A DNA stretch of 64,000 nucleotides from Caprimulgus europaeus (taxonomy: Eukaryota; Chordata; Aves; Caprimulgiformes; Caprimulgidae). The position numbers and the translations under genes were made by a program. Below, piece after piece: positions 37,459 to 47,664 of the stretch. The stretch spans positions 2,914,001 through 2,978,000 of the forward strand of contig OU015541.1 in NCBI GenBank assembly GCA_907165065.1, given 5' to 3'. Under the pieces are notes generated by a model. That model had not been told where the DNA came from. It worked only from the letters and a program-made list of their open reading frames with translations, and did no database searches. Numbering within the stretch: the first letter of the stretch is position 1; each line of letters opens with the position of its first letter.

Positions 37459-37608
37459 GGCAGCGGGGGCCGGTCCCCGCCTCACTGCCCGCCCCCGGAC
37501 CGGGCGCAACGCGGAGTGGAGCGGCGGGGCCGCCTCCTCCTTCCCACCCACCCTCCTCCTCCTCATTGCCCAGGCAGCGGCAGCGGAGCCCCAGTCCCCG
37601 CCAAGGCG

Positions 37609-38298
37609 ATGGCCGAGCTGAAGTCGCTGGGCAGCGAGGCGTACCTGGCGCTGGCCCCGGGCTACGGCCCCTCGCCTTTCGCCTACGGGGCGGTGCGCGG
37701 CGGTGCCGAGGGCCCGCGGGGGAGCTACCCGGGTGGTGGGGGCGGTGGCGGCGGCGGGGCGGACTTCCATCCCGGGGCGTTGGGCAAGTCGGCGGAGAGC
37801 AGCGGCGAGCAGAGCGGCGATGAGGAGGACGGCTTCGAGGCGGGGGTGAAGGGCAGCACGGCCTTCGAGCGGGAGGGCAAGCTGAAGGGGGGAGCCCTGG
37901 GCAAGAAGCCGAAGGAGCAGCGCTCGCTTCGCCTCAGCATCAACGCGAGGGAGCGACGGAGGATGCACGATCTGAACGACGCCCTGGACGGGCTCCGCTC
38001 CGTTATCCCTTACGCCCACAGCCCTTCGGTTCGGAAACTCTCCAAAATCGCCACCCTGCTCCTTGCCAAGAACTACATCCTCATGCAGGCGCAGGCTCTG
38101 GAGGAGATGCGGCGGCTGGTGGCCTATCTGAACCAGGGCCAGGCGCTGAGCGCCCCGCTGCCCGCCACCCTCAACCCCTTCGGACACTCAGCCGTCTACC
38201 CCTTCGGCAGCACGGCCTTGCCCGGCTGCCCCGAGAAATGCACTGCCTTCACAGGAGCCACCCCTGCCCTCTGCAAACACTGTAATGACAAGCCTTGA
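37609..38298 (+). CDS. BHLHE23: BHLHE23, class E basic helix-loop-helix protein 23
   Basis: Single-exon gene of 229 residues. The family is a nuclear transcriptional repressor of the Olig group that binds E-boxes; in mouse the orthologue (Bhlhb4) is needed for retinal rod bipolar cells and is expressed in diencephalon and pancreas. The start MAELKSL and the C-terminal KHCNDKP match the ends I know for BHLHE23 and differ from its larger paralogue BHLHE22. Residues 42-50 are a nine-glycine tract; 64-74 are the acidic [11 protein letters not shown]. The bHLH spans about 105-160: basic part [19 protein letters not shown] with Glu115 as the expected E-box contact, loop around IPYAHSPS, helix 2 from [20 protein letters not shown] helical extension [13 protein letters not shown] follows, then a Cys-containing tail. 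The ATG at 37609 has G at -3 and +4 (good context). Length is close to mammalian orthologues, and no frameshift or missing residue is seen. The frame stays open 222 codons upstream, but that stretch contains the promoter. Confidence 0.95.
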   Translation: MAELKSLGSEAYLALAPGYGPSPFAYGAVRGGAEGPRGSYPGGGGGGGGGADFHPGALGKSAESSGEQSGDEEDGFEAGVKGSTAFEREGKLKGGALGKKPKEQRSLRLSINARERRRMHDLNDALDGLRSVIPYAHSPSVRKLSKIATLLLAKNYILMQAQALEEMRRLVAYLNQGQALSAPLPATLNPFGHSAVYPFGSTALPGCPEKCTAFTGATPALCKHCNDKP

Positions 38299-40252
38299 CT
38301 TCGGCCTTCTTCGGGCTTTTGGGGTTTATTTTATTTTCTATTTTATTATTTTTAATGTGCACTTTTCTTTCCGCTACCATCAGCGCTGGCTTCCTATCAT
38401 CAGTTAAGTCTGAGTTTTCTTTTTGTTTGCTTCTCTTAAATACTCCCCTCTTCTCCCCACACCCCATTTGGAAATATTTGGCAGTTTACCTGGACCCCAG
38501 AAACACCCACTTTCAACTTTATTTAATTACTCCCCCACCCACCACCACCACGTGCAACTTCATCTGTAGAGTTATTTCCTTCCCAGCCTGTTAGTGGACC
38601 ATGAGCATAATGTTGCTTTTCCACTTGCTCTGATCTACAAAGTTTCTCAGCAGTTTTTAAGCTATAGAAAAACAGGGAGGGAGAGAGATCTAGAAATTGA
38701 GTTTTCTTTGGTGTGATCACCCTGTGTTAAAAATAGCTTAAAAGGAAGGGGGTTGAAGGAAAATCCAGCTGTGAAACTGTGCAATGTTTCAGAATCATGG
38801 GGGTGTCCTATCTAGTCAGGTGGGGTTGGATTGTACTCACATATCCAAAAGAAATTGTCATGTGTTCAGCTTATAGGAAAGGGAAGTTTGGGACTCTTGA
38901 TAAAACAATAGATGCTTCCAAATAAGATGCTTTTTTTCTCTTTTCCTCTTGCAAAAAAAAAAAAAGGGGGAAAAAAAATTAACCCATTCTTGAACTGAGA
39001 AGAACCTGTGATTGTATGCTAATACTTGCTTTTTGCCTGTTTCTCAGCTTGGTTAAGTTTTCCAGATTTTTCCAAAGTCATTGCTCATCATGATGAAGAA
39101 AGCAAAAGGTCACTCAAACATATTTATATGTATTTATAACAAATAAAAGACATGAATAACCACTTTTCTCTGTCCTACATGTCTCTAAACCCAGCTGGCA
39201 GTCAAAGCAAAACCCCTGCTGAAGTAAGGTAAAGCTGAGACGGACAAGGCAGCCCTTTGTGAAGTTAGGTGAATGATCGGAATACTTGGAAAAAGCTTGT
39301 GGACATTGAGCTCCTTATCAGCAGGGATTTGTTTTTTCTCCAGTTTCCCATGAGTCATGAGCACACAAAAAAATGTTGTTTATGCCCAACATTTAAAGTT
39401 AAGTAGGTAGAGATTTAGCTTGTGTGTTTTGACACTTGCTGGAGAATGCTGTGCCCTGAAAGTGATGTTTAAAAGGGGTTGTTTTAGCATCGAGCTTAGC
39501 TCAGAGGACACCCATGTAAAACACGGCAGGGAAGGAAATCGCTTAAAGACTCTGCTTCTCCCTTTGGCTTGGTTTTCTGTTATCTTTACAGTTTGATCCT
39601 AGACCTACATGTGGGGTTTGGGCCACTTCATACCATGACTAAACTCATAATCTCTTGCCAAGTATTGACTGTGTTAGTCCGAGTTACAAAGTGAGTCCCT
39701 CGCTGGCTAAATTTTTGATGTTGCTTGTGTTGGTTTACTTTGGTTTTCTGGTTTATGATGTTTAACGCTTTGGTGCCTTGTACGCTTCACTAGTCATTAT
39801 ATAATAATAATAATAATAATAATTAATAATAATAATTGAAGTGCATTCAGTGATTTCTCTTCAGATTGGAATACCCACCCAATGTCAGAGCAACCACATA
39901 AACTGGTACAGTCACAGCCTGAGGGGCTGGAGCTGTCCGTGGTCATTTGTGTTAGGAGTGGGCTGTAACTATTTAGGGTTATTAAACCAATTTCCATGCC
40001 TGTCGCTAGTGTTATGTTAATTTGAAAAGGACTGCCATCCCTCTCAAGCTGCTTGTCTATGGCACTTAATTTTAATTAATATATTTCCAAAAGACTTTTT
40101 GTGTTTGGAAACCGAAGTGTGTGATTAAGCCTCATTCATAAAGACGTATGTTTAAAACTGGTTCCTGCTCATTTCCATTTTTATATCTTAATTTCTTCTT
40201 TTTTTACAGAATAGAACACTTTATCTGTTGTACTTTTTTTCCATAAAATAAA
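38299..40252 (+). other. BHLHE23: Probable BHLHE23 3' UTR with two candidate poly(A) signals
   Basis: AT-rich sequence directly after the stop codon. AATAAA occurs at 39142-39147, preceded by AU-rich TATTTATATGTATTTATA, and again at 40247-40252. These would give 3' UTRs of about 0.86 and 1.97 kb. Other near-consensus signals exist in this AT-rich DNA, so the true end is uncertain. The second option would include the TAA repeat at 39799-39837. Confidence 0.45.
39799..39837. repeat. (TAA)n microsatellite
   Basis: About eight uninterrupted ATA/TAA units followed by an interrupted tail of four more. Confidence 0.95.
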
Positions 40253-40259
40253 ATACTGA

Positions 40260-42395
40260 AAATATTTTACACATCTGATGAAGCAAAAGCTGACCAAAAC
40301 CACTACTGAAGCAAAAATGACTGGAAACTGCAAATCAACAAAGGTCACTTAAAATTTTGTAGACTGAATTGTCAGTGGGTAATATTTTGAAAAAAAGGTC
40401 AGTTTAATGGAGAATCATTATTTCTAGGTAAATGTTTATGACTTCTGGTTGAAATTATAGAAGATTGAGCAGTTGGGAATATTTAAATGGAGATTAGTTT
40501 AACTGTTCATTTTCCACCAAAACTAAAATAATTGGCAAATAAAGTATTTAATAGCTTAATACTAAATATGAGTTTGGTTAAAAACTTAAACTAAAACCAG
40601 TGGAATTTATAATTGCTTATTTCTCAAATAATTTTGGCAAAAAAGTGGCTCAGTAATTTCAGAGTCTAAAAAAGTCTTCATAGTCTTAGAGACAAGCTAT
40701 TTTTGGAACAATGGTTTTTAGTACAGTGATTTATTTAATTCTTTTCCTCTAATTTATGTGAATAAAAAGCTTTCTCATTTTACCATATCTACCTAGAATC
40801 CTAAAAATCCACCTTCTGAGAGTCCTTGAAATATTCAGAAGGCTCTTTGAGAGCCCACTTTGAATTAAAATTATCTCAGGAGGCTAAACGTGGAATTTCA
40901 AATACAGAAGATAAAACCTGCATTAAAGAAAATTTTGACAGAAAAAAATAGCAAGCTTGGGTATCTGAGTACTGTTAAAAAGCTAGCTATTAAAAAGAGA
41001 AGTGTAGAAATTATCGAAGCAATACTAGAGGAACTTGTAAGTCATTATTAAAATCAACCCTAAAGTCCAGTTATTTTAATTCAAAAGTAAAAAGAAGTCC
41101 AACCATAACTTTTCCTGCAACAAACAAATCATTTTTAAACTTGAAGGAAGTTGACTAACTTCTCAGTTAATGTGAAAGTTCAGTCCTGTGAGTTGCTTCT
41201 ACCCACCACGGACTTGTAGGATTTTAACTCTTCTCCTGCAGGGTTGAAGCCCACACGGAGCCCTTCGCGTTTCCCGTTGACAGGAAGGCATCTGTTTCAG
41301 TGTGATTTACTCTTTGTGCTGAGCTGCTGCTAAAACCCCTGCCAAGTGAATGCCTAATACTGCTGGAAAGATGATTTTGTTGGGAGGGGATAAACTAGTG
41401 TCTGATTATTGCATTTATGTGTGTGAAGCATCCATGCTAACCTTGCAAATGTGCATGGTTATCCTGGGGATGAGATCCTGTCACTGGTCATTTGTTTTTC
41501 CCCTTCTCTGGCATATGAAAAAAAAAACTCAAGCAACCTTATTTTGTGTACCAATGTAAGGTTTTAAGTGTCTCCTTCCAGTTGGTGTTTCAGAGAATAT
41601 GAAGGGAGGACTTTAAAATGCTGAAGATCTCTTTTTTCTGCTCAAATGTTCTTGTGACGATGCCCGCTTTCTTTCCAAGAAGGATTTATGGTGTATGCTC
41701 AGAGGGAACTGAAATACAGATCATGTGTTCTAATGTACTTGTTATCCTGGTATGTTCATACTTTGAAGAAAACATAATGCCAACTTTTAATTAAAGATAA
41801 TATATTGTTTTCTAACCTCATTTAGTTTTTTCTTTGAACTTCAAGAATGATCAGCATGAGGCGTCGTTAGGAAGAGATGCCAAGAGGAGATGCTGCTTCA
41901 CTGTCTGGTGCTTTTGTAAGCTGTGTAATTCTAGTCACTAAGCAAAACTAAGGTTCTACTGACCAGTGTCACCTTACTAATAAGGAGTTGGAAACTGCTG
42001 TAGATTTGCACTGCATCAGTCAAGGTTTAACATTAGTAGTCTTGAGTTTGCAAGGTAAAAATCTTGTTTAACCAAATACAGGGAAGCAACATGTTTGAAG
42101 GTGGAGTGCCTGGAAGGCAGCTATCTACTTCAGATACCAGCAAAAAGTTGAATCAGTTGGAGTTCCTAGAAAGGAACCATGAGAATTATGTCGTTTTCCT
42201 TGTTCTTTAATGCATATAGCTGATTCTGGGACGTGCTGTCACAATATCTCAGTATTACTGCATTGCCGAGCTTGTTTCCGAGGCTTTAGGATTTGACTGG
42301 TCATTGTTCTCAGATCATTTTGGGGGATTGTTCCTTACATATATATTTCTATAATTTCCATTCTAAAATAGCCATTGACATTTTACAAGGGTGAA
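40260..42395. other. AT-rich non-coding DNA downstream of BHLHE23
   Basis: Low-GC, repeat-free sequence. No exon, RNA gene or transposon end recognised, though transcription reading through from BHLHE23 would cross it. Confidence 0.45.
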
Positions 42396-42400
42396 ATGAA

Positions 42401-42481
42401 CGTCGGGTCCCATCCTGCTGCTGGTTTTACTCACTGGCAACATTTCTGGTGATATTACTGACAGCAGGATGGGGCCTGATG
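42401..42481 (+). ncRNA. Candidate pre-miRNA-like hairpin
   Basis: An 81-nt foldback. Bases 42401-42420 pair without a break with 42481-42462 (20 pairs, three of them G-U: 42402/42480, 42405/42477 and 42408/42474). After one C-A mismatch, 42422-42425 pair with 42460-42457. A 2x2 U-U internal loop, two A-U pairs and a bulged C follow. Then 42431-42437 pair with 42452-42446 (two G-U), closing an 8-nt loop at 42438-42445. That makes about 33 pairs with arm length and small internal loops like a Drosha/Dicer substrate. On the opposite strand every G-U becomes a C-A clash, so the + strand folds better. I do not recognise it as a known microRNA, and it could be a decayed inverted repeat. Confidence 0.45.
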
Positions 42482-42484
42482 CTC

Positions 42485-44275
42485 CAGAGCACAGCGCTGG
42501 TTTCCAAAACCCAACGTAATGCTGCCTTCTTTAAGAGGCTTCAGAGGAGCAGAGAAATCTGTACAAGCTTTATCCCGTTGCTGTATTAGCCTTGTAGTGT
42601 CGCTGTAAAGCGTAGGGCACGGTGGATAAAGACCTCGCTTAAAAGCCTCCGCGCTTCTTCAGACCAAACCTGCTTATTGCCGGCTCAGCAGCAAGAGAGG
42701 CGCAGTGCGTGTCCTGCAGGGCTGAGTTCTCACATGTGGCAGGTTTCTAGCTAAGTTTTCTAAAACTTTGATTATTTAGCTTGGAATTTAGGAGAACAAA
42801 ACCGAGCATTCCACGTTGTATATGTTCAAACAAGTGTATTTCCTGGACAAAAAGGTCAGATTTTGCAGCGCTACTGAAGTTTATTTTTACCTATGTTGTC
42901 TGCCATGTGAATTATCAGCAAGAGAAATCATTGCTCTGATCTCAAAGAGGTGAAAATACTTTTAAAGAATACTAGAATGCACCAAACAATATTTTTTAAT
43001 TTTCAAAACTGCTTTTATTCTGTTATCTGTCATTTGATAGAATTTTGATAAGGATTGCACAACAGAGAAGTTGGGGTTTCCTGTTTTCACTAATCCTGAT
43101 TAAGGCTAGAAAAGACTCTTGATTACAGGAATTTTAATAATGTAAATTTGTTTCTGATATGTCTTTAGTCTTTAATCCCTTTTGGCATTCCGTTCAAAGG
43201 GAAATGAAAAATTCAGGGATTTATAACATTAAAATCAATCATTCCATGAATGCTTTTCAGGCAGTTTTCCTACCTGAAATAATAAATATCTAATGGGTAT
43301 ATAACAAAATATTTTGCTATCAAATTAGAAATATGTTTACATGTTTTTTGTAGGAAAATAGCTTAATGTCAGGCATTTTCTCTTTACAATAAAACATGTG
43401 CATAAGAGAAAATGGAAACAATTATCAAAACAAAGAATATATTTGAGAGTTCTTTGCCATTCATTTAGATGTTTCAAAGTACAATTTTGACCATGAACTT
43501 TATGTAATCTTTTCATAGCCAAATTTCACATTAATTCTTTTTACCTGTTTCCTCAAATTCTCATTTCTATTTGAATTTATAAATGCATATAGTTTTAAAA
43601 CAATCCAGTTAAATTTTTAAGATATTCTTAGCTGCATTTAACAATAATAAATCTGAGTCAATGTTTATTCCTGAAATGCTAAACAGTTTCGAGCATCATT
43701 CTCAAAATATCTTTAAGACCAAATAGATTGATCTTAAGTATTAATGTTAAAATAAATTTATTTCTAGAGATATTTAGCCAAGCTGTTTCAGACAAAAAAA
43801 AAAAAACAAAACCCAAAAAATTAGGATTTTTTGCTTCACTGAAGGTACTGAAATTTGCAGAACAAAGACTTGCAGAAGACAAACCCCAGGTACGGAACAT
43901 CTCACACAACAGAGAAGGAGACCATGCTGCTTTTCAAACTCCTTGCCCTAGTGAAACACTTTAAATATATTTACTTTTTTTAATATTTAACAAATTCTTT
44001 TCATTTTTAAGTCTCTAAATTAATGAGTGATTCATGCTCATTCAGATCTGTTCCATCGATGCCATTTGTATTTGTTTAATTTCCATTTCCCCACGCTAGC
44101 GCTCATGTTTTGTGTGTTTCTCTCTATTGATAGGGAATCGTACTATGAATGTAACCCAACCTTCCTCAGCTACCAATGGGGAAAAGCTATCTGCTCTTTT
44201 GCCTTAAGTATTTCAAAGGGAAAAACATGGCTGAGCAAAAAAAAAACCATCACCCCAGTTTTTCCTCCGAGCCCA
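42485..44275. other. Non-coding, no recognised gene
   Basis: The first 300 bases retain several CpGs (near 42600-42710) and may belong to the same constrained block as the hairpin. The rest is plain AT-rich sequence. Confidence 0.4.
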
Positions 44276-44279
44276 CTTT

Positions 44280-44600
44280 TGTCTGAAGTAATGAGGCCAT
44301 AGTCAGTTGGCTCCAAAAAGCGTTGTGATTTGGTGTGACGTACAGCGAATCCGTGCAGATCCATTCGGACTGCATTCGTTATTTTAATGAGACAGAGGCA
44401 AATCTGGGGTGGGTTTTTTTTTGGCCCCAAACCTTAAGATGCAAGCATAATGCGAAATGTTTGTTGATTGCCACAAGGCAACTGACATTATAGATTTTTA
44501 TCGCCATCATTATGTGGCTTAAAACTCGACGCATCCCAAGATATTTAGCCCCTTCTCTTTTCTCCTGCAAATGACAGGGAAGTTGTGACACTGACATTTA
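44280..44600. promoter_or_regulatory. Candidate conserved enhancer
   Basis: Unique block with unusually many CpGs for AT-rich DNA (AAGCGTTG, TGACGTACAGCGAATCCG, CATTCGGAC, CATTCGTTA, TATCGCC, CTCGACGCAT). It contains a CRE-like TGACGTAC at 44336-44343 and a homeodomain-type TTTTAATGAG. The short G-poor tract at 44411-44421 interrupts it. Retained CpGs and absence of repeats suggest constraint. Confidence 0.33.
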
Positions 44601-45632
44601 AAAGCAAAAAGCTCATCTATTTAATTTCTGTGCTTATTAAAACCTTACATTGCATCCTAGGGTCTGCTTTATTTATTTATTTTTTGGTTTATTTTTTTTT
44701 CACGCTTTCCCAGAGGAGTAGGAAAACCCCCATCGCAACGCGGTCACCCAAAAAAGGTCACATTCAGTTGGGCGACAGCAGTTCCAGGTCCCCACCAGCC
44801 TTTGCTTGATGTAGTATAAGAAATGACAATAAGGCAGGCATATCTTTGCACAAACAGTAATCACAGTAATGGTGTTCATCAGGATTTACTAGTGCTGAAC
44901 TTTTCTCTGGTCTGTAGTAATGTTTCCTCTTCCACGATACCAGTTAAGGAATTTATTGTGCTTGTATTTGCCTTCAAGCAAATGGCAGTCCATTGATTAT
45001 TGAAGAAAAAAAACCAAACAATCAAGAAGTTTCAAAATTAGGTTATGCTGATAGAGCTGGTTGTGTCTGTATAAAATTCACAGCCACACGCATGCAATGT
45101 TGATATAAATTAAGAATATCTTCACATACATTGCACCCGTGCATGTGTGCGTGCATGAATGAATATTTCTATACTTTCTAGACCCAATGTGTCTTTTTTC
45201 CATCAGTTCTTGGTGGCTTTACTAGAATGCTTTTATTATCTTTTCATGAAACTTTGTACAACGTTTGGCTGTGGCACAGGAAGCGTCATTGCATAAAAGC
45301 CACTGGTGTCCTGAAAAATTCCTTTGACCTGTTCAACCTGACAAACCCATGAATAATATTTTTCATCATTTTATTTTGCCTTTAAAAAAGAAAGTGATGT
45401 CCTGGGACAGGACAGGGTGTTAGTTTCCCATTCTGCCTGCAGCACCTTGGCAGTAAGAATGATGAAGAACCAGCGTTATCTTTGCTTTTACAGGTTTCCA
45501 AATGCATGCATCCTATTTTTATTGATTTGCTAAAAGTAAAATTAAGATCATGCCTTGTGCTCTTCACAGAGATGTCATCCTTATGCCACCCATTTGTGAA
45601 TTACATTACCTTAAGTATTTTTTATCTCCTGG

Positions 45633-45709
45633 CAGCTTCAGTGTAAAGCAAAGCACGCGGCTGACAGCCATCGTGGGTGCGCTCGGTGTTTACAGCAGAA
45701 CTGAGGCTG
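45633..45709 (+). ncRNA. Imperfect stem-loop, possible structured RNA
   Basis: CAGCTTCAGT (45633-45642) pairs with ACTGAGGCTG (45700-45709), including one G-U. After a six-base bulge on the 3' side, GTAAA (45643-45647) pairs with TTTAC (45689-45693). The CpG-rich interior (45653-45684) can form further short helices, including GGCT/AGCC at 45659-45669. It is weaker and more branched than the hairpin at 42401. Confidence 0.25.
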
Positions 45710-46487
45710 TAGGGGAAAAAAGGTGAAAAAATCTCTTGCAAAATGTTAAAATGGCCACTGACTGGGGGCCTCTGGCTTATCTCTACATCCTTTCCAACGT
45801 CCAAGAAAATACAATTTCACTTCTAACAAGTTTTCTCCCTTTAGCTTTTTCTCTCTCTTGCCTCAATCGGTTTCCTGGAAGATTTGAGGGTAGAAAACAC
45901 TTTAGTTAGGGGAGCTCTATTACTCCTAACAATCCTTTTTGCAATTGAATGTGGCACTGTGTAGAATAATCTTGGTACTGAGAGATTGTACAACCTAGGC
46001 AAGCTTATTCCTCTATAACTTGACTCCTTTTTCAGGTACTTGCTTGTAGCAGTTCACAAATACCCTTTTTTGGGGGGTAAGCAATGCAGCAAACAGTACC
46101 TTTTCTCGAATGTTTCTCTCCTTTGCAGGTATTTGGGATCTGTCTTACATTTTATTTCAGCAAAAGCAAAACCAAAATCCCTTGTCAGGCAAGAGATGTT
46201 CCTTTTTGAGCTCTTGTGTGCATTTGTTAGGACCAGACTGCTTGTTGAAGTTCTCATTCTTGCAAATTATCTCCACGGTAAATGCTTCTGCCCTCAGTGG
46301 GATTCCGATCCAGCCTGCAAACAGAATGGTTTCTCTCTAAATATGTGAAAATTTAATTCTCTCCCACATTGAGTGTGCATATCTGTAGATATTTACTTGG
46401 TTTTGTTTTTAGAGTTAAACCAAATTTGGAAGCAGCGGCTGATCATTTTAGTGAAATTCTGTTGCTTTTGACTTCCTTTTCCAGTTG

Positions 46488-46552
46488 CCTTGCCCTGAGG
46501 CACAGAAAAGATCAAGGCATTTGCCCATGGACACACACTGACTTGAGCAAGC
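46488..46552 (-). mobile_element. Possible MIR-like SINE fragment, reverse
   Basis: CCTGAGGCACAGAAAAGATC followed by GGCATTTGCCCATGGACACA resembles the reversed MIR core (GAGGCACAGAGAGGTTAAGT then TTGCCCAAGGTCACACAGC). Short and diverged. Confidence 0.5.
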
Positions 46553-46635
46553 AGCTCACCATATTTGAATTCAGATGATTTCCTAAATAAGCCGCACGTT
46601 TCGCTGTCTCAGTGGCAGCGTCCGCACTGACATTT

Positions 46636-46658
46636 GCTCTCTCTCTCTCTCTCTCTCG
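46636..46658. repeat. (CT)n microsatellite
   Basis: Eleven CT dinucleotides, bounded by ATTTG and GACACG. Confidence 0.95.
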
Positions 46659-46880
46659 ACACGCTCGGGGTCCTTGGGAAGACTGAGCCTCTCTGGTGGC
46701 AGTGGTGTCACCCAAGTCACCTCCTGGTTCCTTCTGGAGCGGTGACAGCCAATGGAAAAGGAGGTATAGCTACATCTTGGCTATTTTCTAGCCATCTCCT
46801 GCTGCTACGCTAGCCCGAGGCAACTTGAACCTACCCCAGGGACCGGCCAGTCCCCAGCTGCTTCCAGAGTAGGGAAGCAT

Positions 46881-46903
46881 AAAGGTGGCTTCAAGCCACC
46901 TTT
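46881..46903. repeat. Perfect 23-bp palindrome
   Basis: AAAGGTGGCTT and its exact reverse complement flank a single central C (46892). This could be a symmetric protein-binding site or a very short-looped hairpin. Confidence 0.9.
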
Positions 46904-47548
46904 GTTCTCCAATCCTCGTCTTGCACTGAGCACAGGGAGAATCTGGGCCAGAGTTTATGAAAGGCTTTGCTGTAGAAACATGCCCTGGGTGCGAAAACGC
47001 GGCTTTCTGGTTCTCTGAGCTCCTGTCTCAACGCCCTTCGCTTCTTGCCCTGAAACAGGGGAGATGGCAAAGACTCCAGCCAAGATCCTGGCTCTGTCTA
47101 TGCAAGCACCAGTCTGAAACAAGAAGTGTCATCGTAGGACTGTCCTTTGCTGCTTTCTCTGTGTCTCTGTCACTGTTCAAGCCACAGGCTCCTGCCTCGG
47201 AGAGGGTCCTGCACAAAGCTGAACCCTGGGAAACGAGGGGGACTGATACACAGTGGGAGGAGGAGGTGCTATCACTGGCTGAACAACTCTGTTTTTCTTT
47301 TTACAAGGAAAACAGGCACTTCTAACACGATTTTTTTAAATTCATATAGTCACATCCCTACTTTAGCCTAGCCTTTGTTTTTGAACCAGCCCTGGTTTGC
47401 CCTTGCTTGTCCTGAGGTGATGATATTTACACACCTGGAATTCAGATTTTGCCCCAAGATTTGGGTTTTGTTTGGTCTAGCTGTTAAAATTCAGGATTGG
47501 TATACCTCAGATTTGGAGGTACATGATGGTGGAGTTTAATCCAAATAT

Positions 47549-47660
47549 GAAAAAAACCCAAAACAAACAAAAAAAACAACAAAAACCCCCAAAAAAACCC
47601 AAACAACGACAAAAAAACAAACAAACAAAAAAAACCCCAAACAACAAAAACCCAACCCAC
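47549..47660. repeat. A-rich low-complexity tract, (CAAAA)n-like
   Basis: Mostly AAAC, AACA and AAAACCCC steps with no regular period. The long hydrophobic minus-strand frame through it is a compositional artefact. Confidence 0.9.
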
Positions 47661-47664
47661 TGTG

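Larger units (their letters stand above)
37130..38300. promoter_or_regulatory. BHLHE23: CpG island over the BHLHE23 promoter and gene
   Basis: GC-rich, CpG-dense from about 37130 through the stop codon, in sharp contrast to AT-rich DNA on either side. It covers the core promoter, 5' UTR and the whole coding region, as expected of a polycomb-regulated developmental transcription-factor gene. Confidence 0.85.

Noticed and set aside
37240-38187. 315-codon minus-strand frame opposite BHLHE23
   Set aside because: Antisense shadow of a GC-rich coding exon; the + strand frame carries the conserved bHLH domain.
42661-42746. Second foldback near the main hairpin (8 bp plus 8 bp arms)
   Set aside because: Large internal and terminal loops; not better than expected by chance.
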